DNA of 64,000 nt. Origin: JADKCL01 sp031415375. Lineage in GTDB: Bacteria > Bacteroidota > Bacteroidia > J057 > JADKCL01. The notes beneath the pieces are model-generated. The model was not told the DNA's origin and ran no database searches. It saw only the letters and a list, made by a program, of their open reading frames with translations. Position numbers and translations under genes: made by a program. Below, in pieces: positions 1 through 8,602 of this stretch (position 1 is its first letter; each line of letters begins with the position of its first letter). The stretch lies in the NCBI GenBank assembly GCA_031415375.1, contig JANORP010000479.1, forward strand, positions 1-64,000, written 5' to 3'.

Positions 1-198
1 CCCACCAAGGCCAAGGCGCTCCAAGGAGAGGGCGACGAGCTCTTCAAAAAGGCATTGCCTTCACTCCAAAAAGCAAATGAACTAGACAAATGCGATATGG
101 AAACCCTGCGCGCACTCCTTCAAATCACGATCAACCTCCAATTGAACGACGAGTACAGCAAGTACAAAGCGATCGAAAAAGAGTGTAAGGGCAAATAA
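1..198 (+). CDS. C-terminal fragment of a TPR-like protein
   Basis: The window opens inside this reading frame, which runs without a stop from base 1 to the TAA at 196-198. The visible 65 residues are rich in Lys, Leu, Ala and Glu. They read as two or three amphipathic helices (KKALPSLQKANELDK, then METLRALLQITINLQL) ending in a lysine-rich tail. The alternating helix pattern with 'AL..L..A.ELD' spacing is what the last tetratricopeptide repeats of Bacteroidota TPR proteins usually look like, but no full repeat can be seen. A strong hairpin terminator follows directly, so this is the last gene of its transcript. Function cannot be assigned. Confidence 0.6.
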   Translation, partial: PTKAKALQGEGDELFKKALPSLQKANELDKCDMETLRALLQITINLQLNDEYSKYKAIEKECKGK

Positions 199-219
199 CT
201 ATTCATCTTGCCCTACAAG

Positions 220-256
220 AAAAGCCCTCCAGTTCAATCTGGAGGGCTTTTCTTTT
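220..256 (+). terminator. intrinsic terminator
   Basis: A perfect 13-bp stem (AAAAGCCCTCCAG at 220-232 with CTGGAGGGCTTTT at 239-251) closes a TTCAAT loop and runs into a T-rich tract. It lies 22 bases past the stop of the TPR-like gene. Confidence 0.9.
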
Positions 257-413
257 GAATTCAGAGAGAATGAGGGCGAAAAAGTATCTCTACAGAAATA
301 TTATCCACACAAAAGCAGGACATATCAACATTTTTCTTCACCTTTGCTTTGATCTCAAAAGGCATAGCCTTAGCTTTGGGCGTCATTAATCACTATTGGA
401 ATTTTAAAATACC

Positions 414-821
414 ATGAAACTATTTCTCGGAGTTTTCGCACTGATGATCGGGTTGGCAACGACGGCCATGGCGCAGCCAGGCGACGGACCGACAACCCAT
501 TTCACGATCGGAGTCTTGGACCAAATGGGCAAGCTTGAACTCACTCGCATTTATGTGACCCAGTGCAGCAAAATCAATATGCTGCTGCCTTACGTCCCTT
601 TTAATCAAAAAGGCGATGCCGTCTCATTGTCCGGAATGGGTATTCCAGACACCAAAGACAACAACGGTTTCATTAAGAAACTGGACACTAGCAGCGGTAC
701 TCACAATGAGACCCTAGACGAGACTCTCAACATCATCATCCCTTACGCCGATAAGGAAGACATCATCAAAGCGATTCTTTTCTTGCAAAGTGTCGTGGAG
801 CGTATTGAGACAGGACTCTAA
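414..821 (+). CDS. small secreted hypothetical protein
   Basis: This encodes 135 residues. The N-terminus is a clear Sec signal peptide: MKLF, a hydrophobic stretch LGVFALMIGLATTA, then a likely cleavage site AMA|QP near residue 20. The mature part of about 115 residues has no motif I recognise. It contains one Cys (QCSK) and a helical C-terminus (YADKEDIIKAILFLQSVVERIETGL region). No T9SS sorting domain and no lipobox are present, so the protein is probably periplasmic or secreted as a small soluble protein. It stands alone between the terminator at 220 and a convergent hairpin at 873. Function unknown. Confidence 0.75.
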   Translation: MKLFLGVFALMIGLATTAMAQPGDGPTTHFTIGVLDQMGKLELTRIYVTQCSKINMLLPYVPFNQKGDAVSLSGMGIPDTKDNNGFIKKLDTSSGTHNETLDETLNIIIPYADKEDIIKAILFLQSVVERIETGL

Positions 822-872
822 AACTGGTGTTCTTTTTCAAAAGGAAGCCCGCAATCCGATGGGCCACAATAC

Positions 873-907
873 AAAGATCGGCGGGACATCAAGTCTCGCC
901 GATCTTT
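873..907. terminator. bidirectional terminator between convergent genes
   Basis: A 15-bp stem (AAAGATCGGCGGGAC against GTCTCGCCGATCTTT, one G-T wobble) has a 5-base ATCAA loop. It sits between the convergent genes ending at 821 (+) and 938 (-). The A-run on the left and T-run on the right let it work on either strand. Confidence 0.75.
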
Positions 908-937
908 GCTTTGATAGCCGATTGCCAAAATCGCCGA

Positions 938-2629
938 TCAAAACTTCATTACCTGATTGGGGAGATTGATGCGCATCGAGCCTAGCACACTCATCGAAGT
1001 ATTGCCATTTTCCTTACGGTAGCGCCCTTCCAGATCGACATAGGCATCTAGATGCAATAGACGGTAGCTCAATCGGCCATACAATTGGGTGATTTTGAAG
1101 GGGTCCCCCTGCCCCACAAAGTTGTTGTAGTTCTGGAAATTGGATGTGTATGGCCTGAAGATGTCTCCTCCATAATTGTTGCCATTCAAGTCCCTCCCTT
1201 TCAGGACAGAGCTGAAAATCGCCAGTCCAGACCAGCGTGCAAATGGCTGGTAGCGAATGATCAGATTAGCATCGTGTGCATTTGCGCCATAGGAATAGCC
1301 TAGGTATTGGCCGTAGTGCGAATAACTCGCCGCAGGATTGAAGTGGGAATAGGTAAAGGGGCGCACCCAGTTGTACTCCATCTGTAGATCAAGTCCCATT
1401 ACCGCGAATGCATCAATGTACTTGATTCCCAGCTGGTACCCAAATTTGTTTCCATAATAACCCGGGCCATTGGCGCGGTTGCGAAAGTTGAGGTCATCCA
1501 GTAAAAATTGGCCATACTGCTGAAAATGCTTGAGTGCATTGAGTTTCCAAGTAAATCCTAGCATCGAGTTGTCGGGCGAACCCAAGGATTGCTCGACCGA
1601 GCGGTAAAAAATGAGTGGGTTCATGTACTCGAGTTCAAAACCACGATGCCCGCCCGGCAACCGTGGCGAATAGACGACCGACTCAAACACGCCAATCGAC
1701 AACTGCTTCCATGGTTTGTAGTTGAGCTGATGCATCACCGCATATTTCTTGGGATATGTGCCATAACCATCGGGCTTGCCCTTGATGAAATCGGTCATCA
1801 AGGCATAGTGGTTCACATACTCAAACTTCCAAATGCGTGTATTCAGATTCAGAAAAAAATGCTCCGTTGCATTGTCTGAAAGGAAAAGGCTCTGGTAACC
1901 ATTTCCCAAAAACGCCCGATCCTTCCCAAATTTAAGCCTGAAATGCTTGTCGGGGCTATAGGTGATGTAGCCGCGCGCATTGAAAAAGTCAAATCCTGTG
2001 TTGGGGGTGCCGCCATCAAAGATTTTCACAAAGTTTTGCCCATTGAGGACACCCAACTCTGAAAAAGCACCACGTACAAATTGCGGGTGTTTCACCTGAT
2101 TTTCAGTTACTTCCGTAAAAAACCCGATTCGTTTGGAAATCGATCCCCGCAATTGCACACCACGGGTGTTGCGATAGTTAAAGAGATTGATTTTGCTCAA
2201 ATCGGCCGTATAGTTGTGCTGATCGATGCCGCCAGCAATGTGACCCACGACATTCGCATACAGGCGCACCTTACCGCTTTCAAAGTGGTAAAAATCCCGT
2301 TGGTTGGTGTAGAGGTACTTGAGAATGCCCTTTTTTTGATTCAAGGCTGCAAAATCGTCGTCGGCCGCCAGCCGTGTGAGGCGAAACCAATCACGCTCTC
2401 GCATATTCATCGCTGAGGTATCGGTCGCCGCAAAGATCGCCGAGACAGCTTGCCGACTATAGGGCTTGACATCGGTATGGACTGTCTCCCCAGTGAGTCC
2501 CTTGATATCCAAGCGATCGACCATTTGATAGGCCTCGTGCTGCAAAGGCAGATCTGCATCTTGTGCAAAAATAGCAACACCTAGGAGAGTATGGAACAAG
2601 GCTAGACAGATGAGTCTCTGAGTATTCAT
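938..2629 (-). CDS. Wzi-like capsule assembly outer-membrane protein
   Basis: This is a 563-residue protein with a signal peptide (cleavage near VAIFAQ|DAD). The mature part resembles the Bacteroidota 'capsule assembly Wzi family' proteins. An N-terminal helical region has a motif around residues 50-90 (YSRQAVSAIF...RDWFRLTRLA). It is followed by many alternating amphipathic beta-strands rich in Tyr, Phe and Asn, such as GISKRIGFFTEVTENQ, FRLKFGKDRAFLGNGYQSLF and FELEYMNPLIFYRS. The last strand ends ...NLPNQVMKF with C-terminal Phe, typical of outer-membrane barrels. In E. coli, Wzi anchors group 1 capsule at the cell surface. The Bacteroidota relatives are usually single genes outside capsule clusters, as here, so a direct capsule role is uncertain. 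Length fits the family (about 450-570 residues). Confidence 0.75.
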   Translation of the reverse strand: MNTQRLICLALFHTLLGVAIFAQDADLPLQHEAYQMVDRLDIKGLTGETVHTDVKPYSRQAVSAIFAATDTSAMNMRERDWFRLTRLAADDDFAALNQKKGILKYLYTNQRDFYHFESGKVRLYANVVGHIAGGIDQHNYTADLSKINLFNYRNTRGVQLRGSISKRIGFFTEVTENQVKHPQFVRGAFSELGVLNGQNFVKIFDGGTPNTGFDFFNARGYITYSPDKHFRLKFGKDRAFLGNGYQSLFLSDNATEHFFLNLNTRIWKFEYVNHYALMTDFIKGKPDGYGTYPKKYAVMHQLNYKPWKQLSIGVFESVVYSPRLPGGHRGFELEYMNPLIFYRSVEQSLGSPDNSMLGFTWKLNALKHFQQYGQFLLDDLNFRNRANGPGYYGNKFGYQLGIKYIDAFAVMGLDLQMEYNWVRPFTYSHFNPAASYSHYGQYLGYSYGANAHDANLIIRYQPFARWSGLAIFSSVLKGRDLNGNNYGGDIFRPYTSNFQNYNNFVGQGDPFKITQLYGRLSYRLLHLDAYVDLEGRYRKENGNTSMSVLGSMRINLPNQVMKF

Positions 2630-2721
2630 GCCGCGAATCTATTCATTCTCGCGGGCAATGAGAAGTATTGATTGCTTGAAATGACAACAAAATAGGTCTT
2701 ATCTGCAAGTCTTCCAAGCAT

Positions 2722-2753
2722 TTGTAAATTTCGCTCGCAATTGCCTATATTTG
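2722..2753 (+). promoter_or_regulatory. Bacteroidota-type sigma promoter of the GEVED/PKD gene
   Basis: A TTG at 2722-2724 and a perfect -7 element TATATTTG at 2746-2753 are separated by 21 bases, within the spacing known for Bacteroidota housekeeping promoters. The start codon lies 24 bases further on, giving a very short leader. Confidence 0.6.
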
Positions 2754-2777
2754 TATTTGGTCATCTAGAATAAGAAA

Positions 2778-5700
2778 ATGTCGAGAAAATCAACTACTTC
2801 AACATTGAGCTTGCTGAGAATTTTTTCCGGGTCATTCTTGCTCTTGCTACTGTTATTGTTGGGTGCAGGAACCTCCTATGCACAGTACTGTAACTCAGGG
2901 GCGACGAGCACCTTTGATTCCAACGTTGGATTGGTTCAATTGAATACCATCAACAATAGCACCTTGGGGGTTTGTGCCACCTATTCCAACTTCACTGCGC
3001 AAAACACCAATCTCACGATCGGTCAACCCTACAGTATCACGGTGACCTTGGGTACCTGCGGCGGGAACTTTACCAAACATGGTAAGGCCTATATCGATTG
3101 GAATCATGACTTTGATTTTTTGGATCCGTTGGAAAATATTGCTGGTTTTGGGCCTGCAGCTAACACCAATACGTTCACCATCCCCTTCACTGTACCTGGC
3201 GGCGCCCTTCCAGGTGCCACTCGCCTACGTGTGGTCGGGCAGGAAACCGGCTCTCTCGCAGCGGTAAATTCCTGCGGTACATTCACCTGGGGTGAAACCG
3301 AAGACTACACCGTTACGGTACTTCCCTCCTCGCCCAATGACATGGGGGTGACAGCAATTCCAACCCCTAATTCTGGCTGCAGCCTGTCTGCCTCAGAACA
3401 AATACAAATACAAGTCACCAACTTTGGAACGCTCACGCAGACAGCTTGGAACGTGAACTACCGCATCAACGGTGGCGCGACGGTCACCGAGCCTATGACT
3501 GGGAATTTGGCGACTGCAGCATCGCAAAATTTCACGTTTGCCACGACTGCCAACTTGAGTGTGCCAGGTAACTACACCATCAAGTGCTGGACATCGCTGA
3601 CAGGCGATGCCTACCCAGCAAATGACACGACAACCAAAATCGTGACAGGTATCCCTAGCGTGAGCACCTTTCCTTATATCGAGGACTTCGAACTCGGGAA
3701 CGGCGGATGGCTTCCAGGTGGCGTGAACGGGACTTGGGCCTATGGCACACCCGCTAAACCGACCATCATTGGTGCAGCCTCCGGAACCAAAGCTTATGTC
3801 ACTGGTGGCTTAGGCACTGGGTCCTACTCCAACAATGATCAGTCTTTTGTCCTAGGCCCATGTTTTAATCTCAGCACTCTTCAAAATCCATGGATGTCTA
3901 TGAAGGCATGGTGGTTTTCTGAATTTAGCTGGGATGGCACCAATGTCCAGTATACCACCAACTTTGGAACCACCTGGATCAACGTCGGCAATTACAACGA
4001 TCCTGGAAACTGGTACAATGACAACACCATCGTCGGCAATCCTGGCGGTTCGCCCGAGGGCTGGACAGGTGGTGCCTTTGGTAATACCAGCGGCTCCAAT
4101 GGATACATCACCGTTGCTCACCGTCTCGACAACTTGGCTGGTGTATCCAGTGTACGCTTCAGGGTCACCTTTGCTTCAGACGGTTCAGTACAATCAGAGG
4201 GCTTCGCATTTGACGACTTCAAAATTGCCGAAGGCCCTGTCTGCAACCTCGGTCCAAATACTTTGATTTGCGGCGGGGACAGCCTTGTCCTTGATGCGGG
4301 ACCATTTGCGACATTTCTCTGGACACCCGGTGGCCAGACAACACGGTATAAAACAATCACCCAGACCAATACAGGTCAGCACGTCGTGCGCGTGACCGAT
4401 ATTTTTGGGTTTTATGATTTTGACACCGTGTTGGTTTCACTTTCCAATCCATTCTTGAACATTGGCCCAGACTCAACTGTCTGCCCAGGTGATACTGTGC
4501 TGCTCGATGCAGGCTTCCACAATGGTGCGAGTTATGTTTGGCAAAATGGCGCAACCACACAAGATTTCCCAGCCACCGTGGCTGGCATCTATTATGTAGA
4601 AATCACCGACTCAGTGGGCTGCCAAAAGACAGACTCGATGAGGCTCAACATCTTCATTCCACCGTCCCTGAGCCTTGGCAACGACACCACCGTCTGTGCC
4701 AACACGCCAATTGTGTTGAATGCAGGAGGTGGACCGACAGGAACGACCTATCAATGGAGCAATGCCGCCAATACACAAGTGTTGGTAGTGACCTCGGCAG
4801 GTCAATACACTGCGAGCGTGACAACACCTGGCGGATGCGCTGCGATCGACAGCATCATCATCAACCACTTCCCGACACCAGGTGTGAATCTAGGTCCCAA
4901 TCGCGTGGAATGCGGCACATTCACCTTGGATGCAGGTGCAGGCGGCACATCTTATCTCTGGAGTACTGGCGCACAGACGCAAATGATTACATCGCCGACG
5001 CCCGGTACCTTTACTGTCACGGTCACCAACCAATTTGGTTGTACCGCGACCGACAACGTTACGATTACATTGGGCGTCGTGCCCACGGTATCGCTCGGTC
5101 CTGACCGATTGCTCTGCAATGGCCAAACAGCTGTTCTCAGTGCAGGCAACACTGGCTCTACCTACCTTTGGAGCACCGGCGCCCAGACACAAAGTATCAC
5201 CGTGACCACCCCAGGCACATTTGTCGTGAATGTCACAAGCCCTAATGGCTGCGTAGGGCGCGATACGATACTCGTAAGTGCATCGGCACTCCTCGTCAAC
5301 CTTGGCCCCAATACCAATATCTGCGACAACGGGTCCCGCACACTCGATGCCGGCAATCCAGGGCAAGTATTTCTCTGGAGCAACGGTGCTACCACACAGA
5401 CCATCGTCGTGACCCAACCAGGCAACTATTCCGTGACCGTGACCGATGGACAAGGCTGTAGCGCAGGTGATGTCATCATCCTCTCCCAAGTGCCCGGCGT
5501 CTATGCAGCAATGGGCGCGCCATCGACCTCCAACGTATTCTTCCCTGTCCAATTCAACGACTTGAGCACAGGCGGTCCCAATACTTGGGAATGGAGATTT
5601 GGCGATGGGCTATCTAGCACACAGCAGAATCCGACGCATACCTATGCTGCGCTCGGCCTCTATACCGTGACCTTGATCATCTCCGACGGATTTTGCCGCG

Positions 5701-6008
5701 ATACGATCACCCAGGAAATCAACGTGAACACTTACGTGGGCATGGAAGACGGCGACTTTGCAATCGCATTTGACCTCTACCCCAACCCATCCAATGGATT
5801 GTTTCACATGTACCTGGAACTCTACAAGCGTAGCGATCTCGAGATTGGCGTGATGGACATGCATGGTCGGACAGTATATACTGACCTCGTGCGCAGAGCC
5901 CAAACATATCAAGGTGACCTTGATCTGAGTGGTATCAGCAAAGGTGTCTATATACTCTCCTTGAAAGCTGGCGATCGCAAGATTTTCCACAAGTTGGTAA
6001 TCCAATAG
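2778..6008 (+). CDS. T9SS-secreted adhesin-like protein with GEVED, six Ig-like repeats and PKD domain
   Basis: This 1076-residue protein has a long signal peptide (cleavage near GTSYA|QYC). A GEVED domain spans about residues 90-190, with YIDWNHDFDF and the signature WGETEDYTV. A CARDB-like beta-sandwich covers about 190-290, and a jelly-roll-like region with paired Trp and Gly follows to about 485. Six tandem repeats of about 70 residues (roughly 488-907) each begin with (L/I)GP(D/N/..)xxxC and contain LDAG, a (Y/F)xW strand and a GxYxVxVT strand. A PKD domain comes next (about 907-985, WEWRFGDG and PTHTYAALG). The last 75 residues are a T9SS type A sorting domain (DLYPNPSNG...VMDMHGR...KGVYILSL). 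The architecture is typical of large cell-surface adhesins in gliding Bacteroidota. The ligand cannot be inferred. The gene is flanked by its own promoter and terminator, so it is monocistronic. Confidence 0.85.
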   Translation: MSRKSTTSTLSLLRIFSGSFLLLLLLLLGAGTSYAQYCNSGATSTFDSNVGLVQLNTINNSTLGVCATYSNFTAQNTNLTIGQPYSITVTLGTCGGNFTKHGKAYIDWNHDFDFLDPLENIAGFGPAANTNTFTIPFTVPGGALPGATRLRVVGQETGSLAAVNSCGTFTWGETEDYTVTVLPSSPNDMGVTAIPTPNSGCSLSASEQIQIQVTNFGTLTQTAWNVNYRINGGATVTEPMTGNLATAASQNFTFATTANLSVPGNYTIKCWTSLTGDAYPANDTTTKIVTGIPSVSTFPYIEDFELGNGGWLPGGVNGTWAYGTPAKPTIIGAASGTKAYVTGGLGTGSYSNNDQSFVLGPCFNLSTLQNPWMSMKAWWFSEFSWDGTNVQYTTNFGTTWINVGNYNDPGNWYNDNTIVGNPGGSPEGWTGGAFGNTSGSNGYITVAHRLDNLAGVSSVRFRVTFASDGSVQSEGFAFDDFKIAEGPVCNLGPNTLICGGDSLVLDAGPFATFLWTPGGQTTRYKTITQTNTGQHVVRVTDIFGFYDFDTVLVSLSNPFLNIGPDSTVCPGDTVLLDAGFHNGASYVWQNGATTQDFPATVAGIYYVEITDSVGCQKTDSMRLNIFIPPSLSLGNDTTVCANTPIVLNAGGGPTGTTYQWSNAANTQVLVVTSAGQYTASVTTPGGCAAIDSIIINHFPTPGVNLGPNRVECGTFTLDAGAGGTSYLWSTGAQTQMITSPTPGTFTVTVTNQFGCTATDNVTITLGVVPTVSLGPDRLLCNGQTAVLSAGNTGSTYLWSTGAQTQSITVTTPGTFVVNVTSPNGCVGRDTILVSASALLVNLGPNTNICDNGSRTLDAGNPGQVFLWSNGATTQTIVVTQPGNYSVTVTDGQGCSAGDVIILSQVPGVYAAMGAPSTSNVFFPVQFNDLSTGGPNTWEWRFGDGLSSTQQNPTHTYAALGLYTVTLIISDGFCRDTITQEINVNTYVGMEDGDFAIAFDLYPNPSNGLFHMYLELYKRSDLEIGVMDMHGRTVYTDLVRRAQTYQGDLDLSGISKGVYILSLKAGDRKIFHKLVIQ

Positions 6009-6024
6009 ATCGACCGACGATATG

Positions 6025-6063
6025 AAAAGCCGCCTCCCGACAACGGAAGGCGGCTTTTTGTTT
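6025..6063 (+). terminator. intrinsic terminator
   Basis: A 15-bp stem with one mismatch (AAAAGCCGCCTCCCG and CGGAAGGCGGCTTTT) is followed by TTTGTTTTC. It lies 16 bases past the stop of the adhesin-like gene. Confidence 0.9.
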
Positions 6064-6758
6064 TCAAGGATAACGACGATGACTTCAGTATTTGTGAGTG
6101 GAATCAACCACATTGAACACGTTGGATGGCTACAGTTTTTGAGTCACTCCGATCGAATGATCGCTGCCCAGTTTCTCACCTCCCACTCCCTATCCCGCAA
6201 GAATGGTGATTGGGTGCAGCCCCAAGTCGTGCAGCGAACGACGTGGACAATTTATTGCCTAAAAAGCTCATATTCCTGCATTTTTCACTTGATTTTGACC
6301 CAATAAAAGCAGTAGATTTGAGTATCAACGTTCTCATTATGGCTTGTCAAGTATAGCTGCGCTGCATCTCCCAAGTATAGGGTCAGGCAGGCTACTTGAA
6401 ACAACGACCATCACCTTTCGGGATTCGGTTTTTCAACACCCAATCTCAAAGGTTACATCGGTGCTGGAGACAGCCCACATCACAAGACTTAAAGACTTTT
6501 AGAGAGGAATGCTAATTGGCGTTCACGGGCCCCGACCTTCTCAGTCGGGGCTCTATGTTTGGAATGTCACCATTGGAAGCTGCCAGACAGGAACTCGCCC
6601 ATGCGCATGATCCAAAGGCACGCATTTATCATTGTCAAATCTAGGCGAATATAGCTTGGGTGCAGACTCCAGGAAGCACAAGCCAATGCGACCAAGAAAG
6701 TGCCGAAGACCAAGCTCGCCCAATTTCACGTTGCAAATGGCTGCCTGCGACCTATCCC
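6064..6758. other. gene-free interval with one GC-rich hairpin
   Basis: No convincing coding frame is seen. The only marked structure is a hairpin at 6528-6553 (core GCCCCGAC ... GTCGGGGC, 7-base unpaired region) that lacks a T-tract. The interval lies downstream of paaD on the minus strand and after the terminator on the plus strand, so the hairpin could end or protect the paa transcript. Confidence 0.4.
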
Positions 6759-7241
6759 CTACAGCGGCTTAAACTGCTCAAAGGTCTCCCTACAGTTGCG
6801 GCAGTGGTGCACTGCGCGGCATGCTGTCGGGCCGAAAGCATTCATCATAAAGGTATTGTTGCTGCTACACTTCGGGCACATCGCATTTTGCAGCACCTCC
6901 AAGGTGAGCATGCCGTCAAACGCTGGCGGCGGCGAAAGGCCAAAGTCCTTGAGCAGCACGCGCCCACGTGGACTGATGAGGTTGGTGCTCCAAGGCTCGT
7001 TGTACATCACATCCACGCGACTGTGGGTGACGCCGTGGGCCGTGAGCACCTGCACGATATTTTCCTTCATGTGATGGATCGCTGGGCAACCTGCAAATGT
7101 GGGCGTCAATTGCACGACCACAGAGCCATCTGCTTCAATGATCACATCTCTGATCACCCCGAGATCCACGACCGATATCACCGGAATCTCAGGGTCTTTG
7201 ACCTCCTCTAGGGCGGCATAGATCTCAGCCTCGGTCACCAT
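6759..7241 (-). CDS. paaD: phenylacetyl-CoA epoxidase subunit PaaD (PaaJ)
   Basis: This encodes 160 residues. The N-terminal 95 residues are a MIP18/DUF59 domain (EVKDPEIPVISVVDLGVIRDV; TPTFAGCPAIHHM). The C-terminus is a zinc ribbon with paired cysteines (MCPKCSSNNT ... HHCRNC). This two-part build is diagnostic for PaaD, which is required for maturation of the di-iron or Fe-S parts of the PaaABCE epoxidase that turns phenylacetyl-CoA into its 1,2-epoxide. The start codon overlaps the end of paaC by seven bases, so the two are translationally coupled. It is the last gene of the operon, with no paaE behind it. Length matches the family (about 165). Confidence 0.93.
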   Translation of the reverse strand: MVTEAEIYAALEEVKDPEIPVISVVDLGVIRDVIIEADGSVVVQLTPTFAGCPAIHHMKENIVQVLTAHGVTHSRVDVMYNEPWSTNLISPRGRVLLKDFGLSPPPAFDGMLTLEVLQNAMCPKCSSNNTFMMNAFGPTACRAVHHCRNCRETFEQFKPL

Positions 7242-7993
7242 ACAGCCGTTTCGTCGATGGCGAAGACCTCGTCCATCTCAGCCAACAGCTTGTCGAGGTG
7301 CTCGGTATGCTTGCCATGGCGACCGCCATAGTGTACGGTTTTATCGACCACGGCTGGCAGACGCAGCCCACTCTCGCTCAGCAGTTGCGTCACAGCTTCG
7401 ATCCACTTCGATTCCAATTCACCTTCACTCGCTTGCAAGCCCTCAGCGACAATCGTATCATCTTGTGCGGTAGGCTCAAACAATGCCAGCGCGTGAGGAT
7501 AGGCAAAATCGATGGCCGACTGCAAGCGCTGATTGGCCTCTTGCGTGGACAGGCCCAACTGCTTGATCCAAATCGTCGCGTGCATGTGGTGGTAGCGCTC
7601 CTCGCGCAAGAGTTTCTTGGACAGCTCGGCCAAAGGGCGAAAGCTGCTCTTGGTCAAACTCTCCAAGCGAATGCTCTCGGCCAAATCGTACAGGGCATGC
7701 CGCACGAGGCTGAAGGCATAATCCCCAATGGGAAACTCCACCAACTGGCAGCAACGAAAGTCGCCTGCCTTGCGCCCAAAAGCCAAGGCATCTGGGCTAC
7801 CCTCGCCAAAAAGCTCGTTGAGGATCACATAATAGGCCTGTGCATGACCGATCTCGTCTTGGGCCATGCTGGAAAAGGCGATGTCTTCTTCCAAAATCGG
7901 CCCGATGCCGGTCCATTCGCTCTGTCGGTGGCCGAGGATCAAGTCGTCATCGGCGAGGCGGTAGAGCAGATCTTTAATCGCAACTATATTCAT
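7235..7993 (-). CDS. paaC: phenylacetyl-CoA epoxidase subunit PaaC (PaaI)
   Basis: This encodes 252 residues, near the E. coli PaaC length. It has the ferritin-like four-helix fold of the structural subunit, with motifs LADDDLILGHRQSEW near the start, SMAQDEIGHAQAYYVIL, and REERYHHMHATIWI in the second helix pair. PaaC pairs with the catalytic subunit PaaA and shapes its active site; in known enzymes it does not itself hold the working di-iron centre. It lies 180 bases after paaB, the only sizeable gap inside the operon, and overlaps paaD by seven bases. The gap holds nothing I recognise. Confidence 0.93.
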   Translation of the reverse strand: MNIVAIKDLLYRLADDDLILGHRQSEWTGIGPILEEDIAFSSMAQDEIGHAQAYYVILNELFGEGSPDALAFGRKAGDFRCCQLVEFPIGDYAFSLVRHALYDLAESIRLESLTKSSFRPLAELSKKLLREERYHHMHATIWIKQLGLSTQEANQRLQSAIDFAYPHALALFEPTAQDDTIVAEGLQASEGELESKWIEAVTQLLSESGLRLPAVVDKTVHYGGRHGKHTEHLDKLLAEMDEVFAIDETAVW

Positions 7994-8173
7994 GGAGCAA
8001 AATTTACAGAATTTGCAGAATCAATGTTGGGTGCTGAATTCTTGGTCTTCCACCGAAGTGGGTCGGTTGCTGATGCCTTGGTGCGCGAAATGCAAGCTGT
8101 CATATCTGCTTTCTATTCCCAATCCGCCAACTGCCAAAATGATCAAACACCCATCCAAATAGGAGAGCTTCCC

Positions 8174-8590
8174 TCAGCCACCAGAATTCACAACTGGAGC
8201 AGAATTCTGAGGATTCTGAGAATTCTGCTCAGCGTTGAATTTCTGGATGATATGTTTGTTTTTGTAGCCAAAGGCCTCGCGGTAACTCTTGTCGGTCGCC
8301 GGCTCAAACATATCACTGTCGTCGTAGCTCGTAGCGGTGATCGCCGATGTGCGCACCACCCAGAGATTGACGCATTTCATGCGGCGGGCATATTGCTCCT
8401 TCGCAAAGATGAGTGCCAGCTCGGCATTTGCGGCGTGGACGCTGCCCACGTGTACATGCTGTGCGCCACGCGAGGTTTGGTGCATCACCTCAAAAGTTTC
8501 CCATTGGTCTAGGCCACCCTTGGGGACATATTCGCTTTCAGAAGGCAAATCTGCACGGCTGATGCGAGGATCGAGAGAATCAACTTTCAT
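8174..8590 (-). CDS. paaB: phenylacetyl-CoA epoxidase subunit PaaB (PaaH)
   Basis: This encodes 138 residues. The core (about residues 22-95) carries the PaaB pattern: WETFEVMHQTSRGAQHVHVGSVHA, then A.LIFAKEQYARR and NLWVVRTSAI. PaaB bridges PaaAC heterodimers in the epoxidase complex. The protein is longer than E. coli PaaB (about 95 residues). The extra C-terminal part of about 40 residues includes FEPATDKSYREAFGYK, and it ends in a low-complexity tail QNSQNPQNS encoded by a short imperfect DNA repeat around 8190-8225. The tail is probably disordered. The gene starts 12 bases after the paaA stop. Confidence 0.93.
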   Translation of the reverse strand: MKVDSLDPRISRADLPSESEYVPKGGLDQWETFEVMHQTSRGAQHVHVGSVHAANAELALIFAKEQYARRMKCVNLWVVRTSAITATSYDDSDMFEPATDKSYREAFGYKNKHIIQKFNAEQNSQNPQNSAPVVNSGG

Positions 8591-8602
8591 ATATCTGGAT
8601 GT

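Noticed and set aside
6022..6306. Plus-strand frame of 94 codons after the adhesin gene
   Set aside because: It begins inside the intrinsic terminator and has no motif or family pattern.
7298..8512. Plus-strand frame of 404 codons across paaC and paaB
   Set aside because: It runs antisense to two clear Paa subunits and has no recognisable domain or start context.
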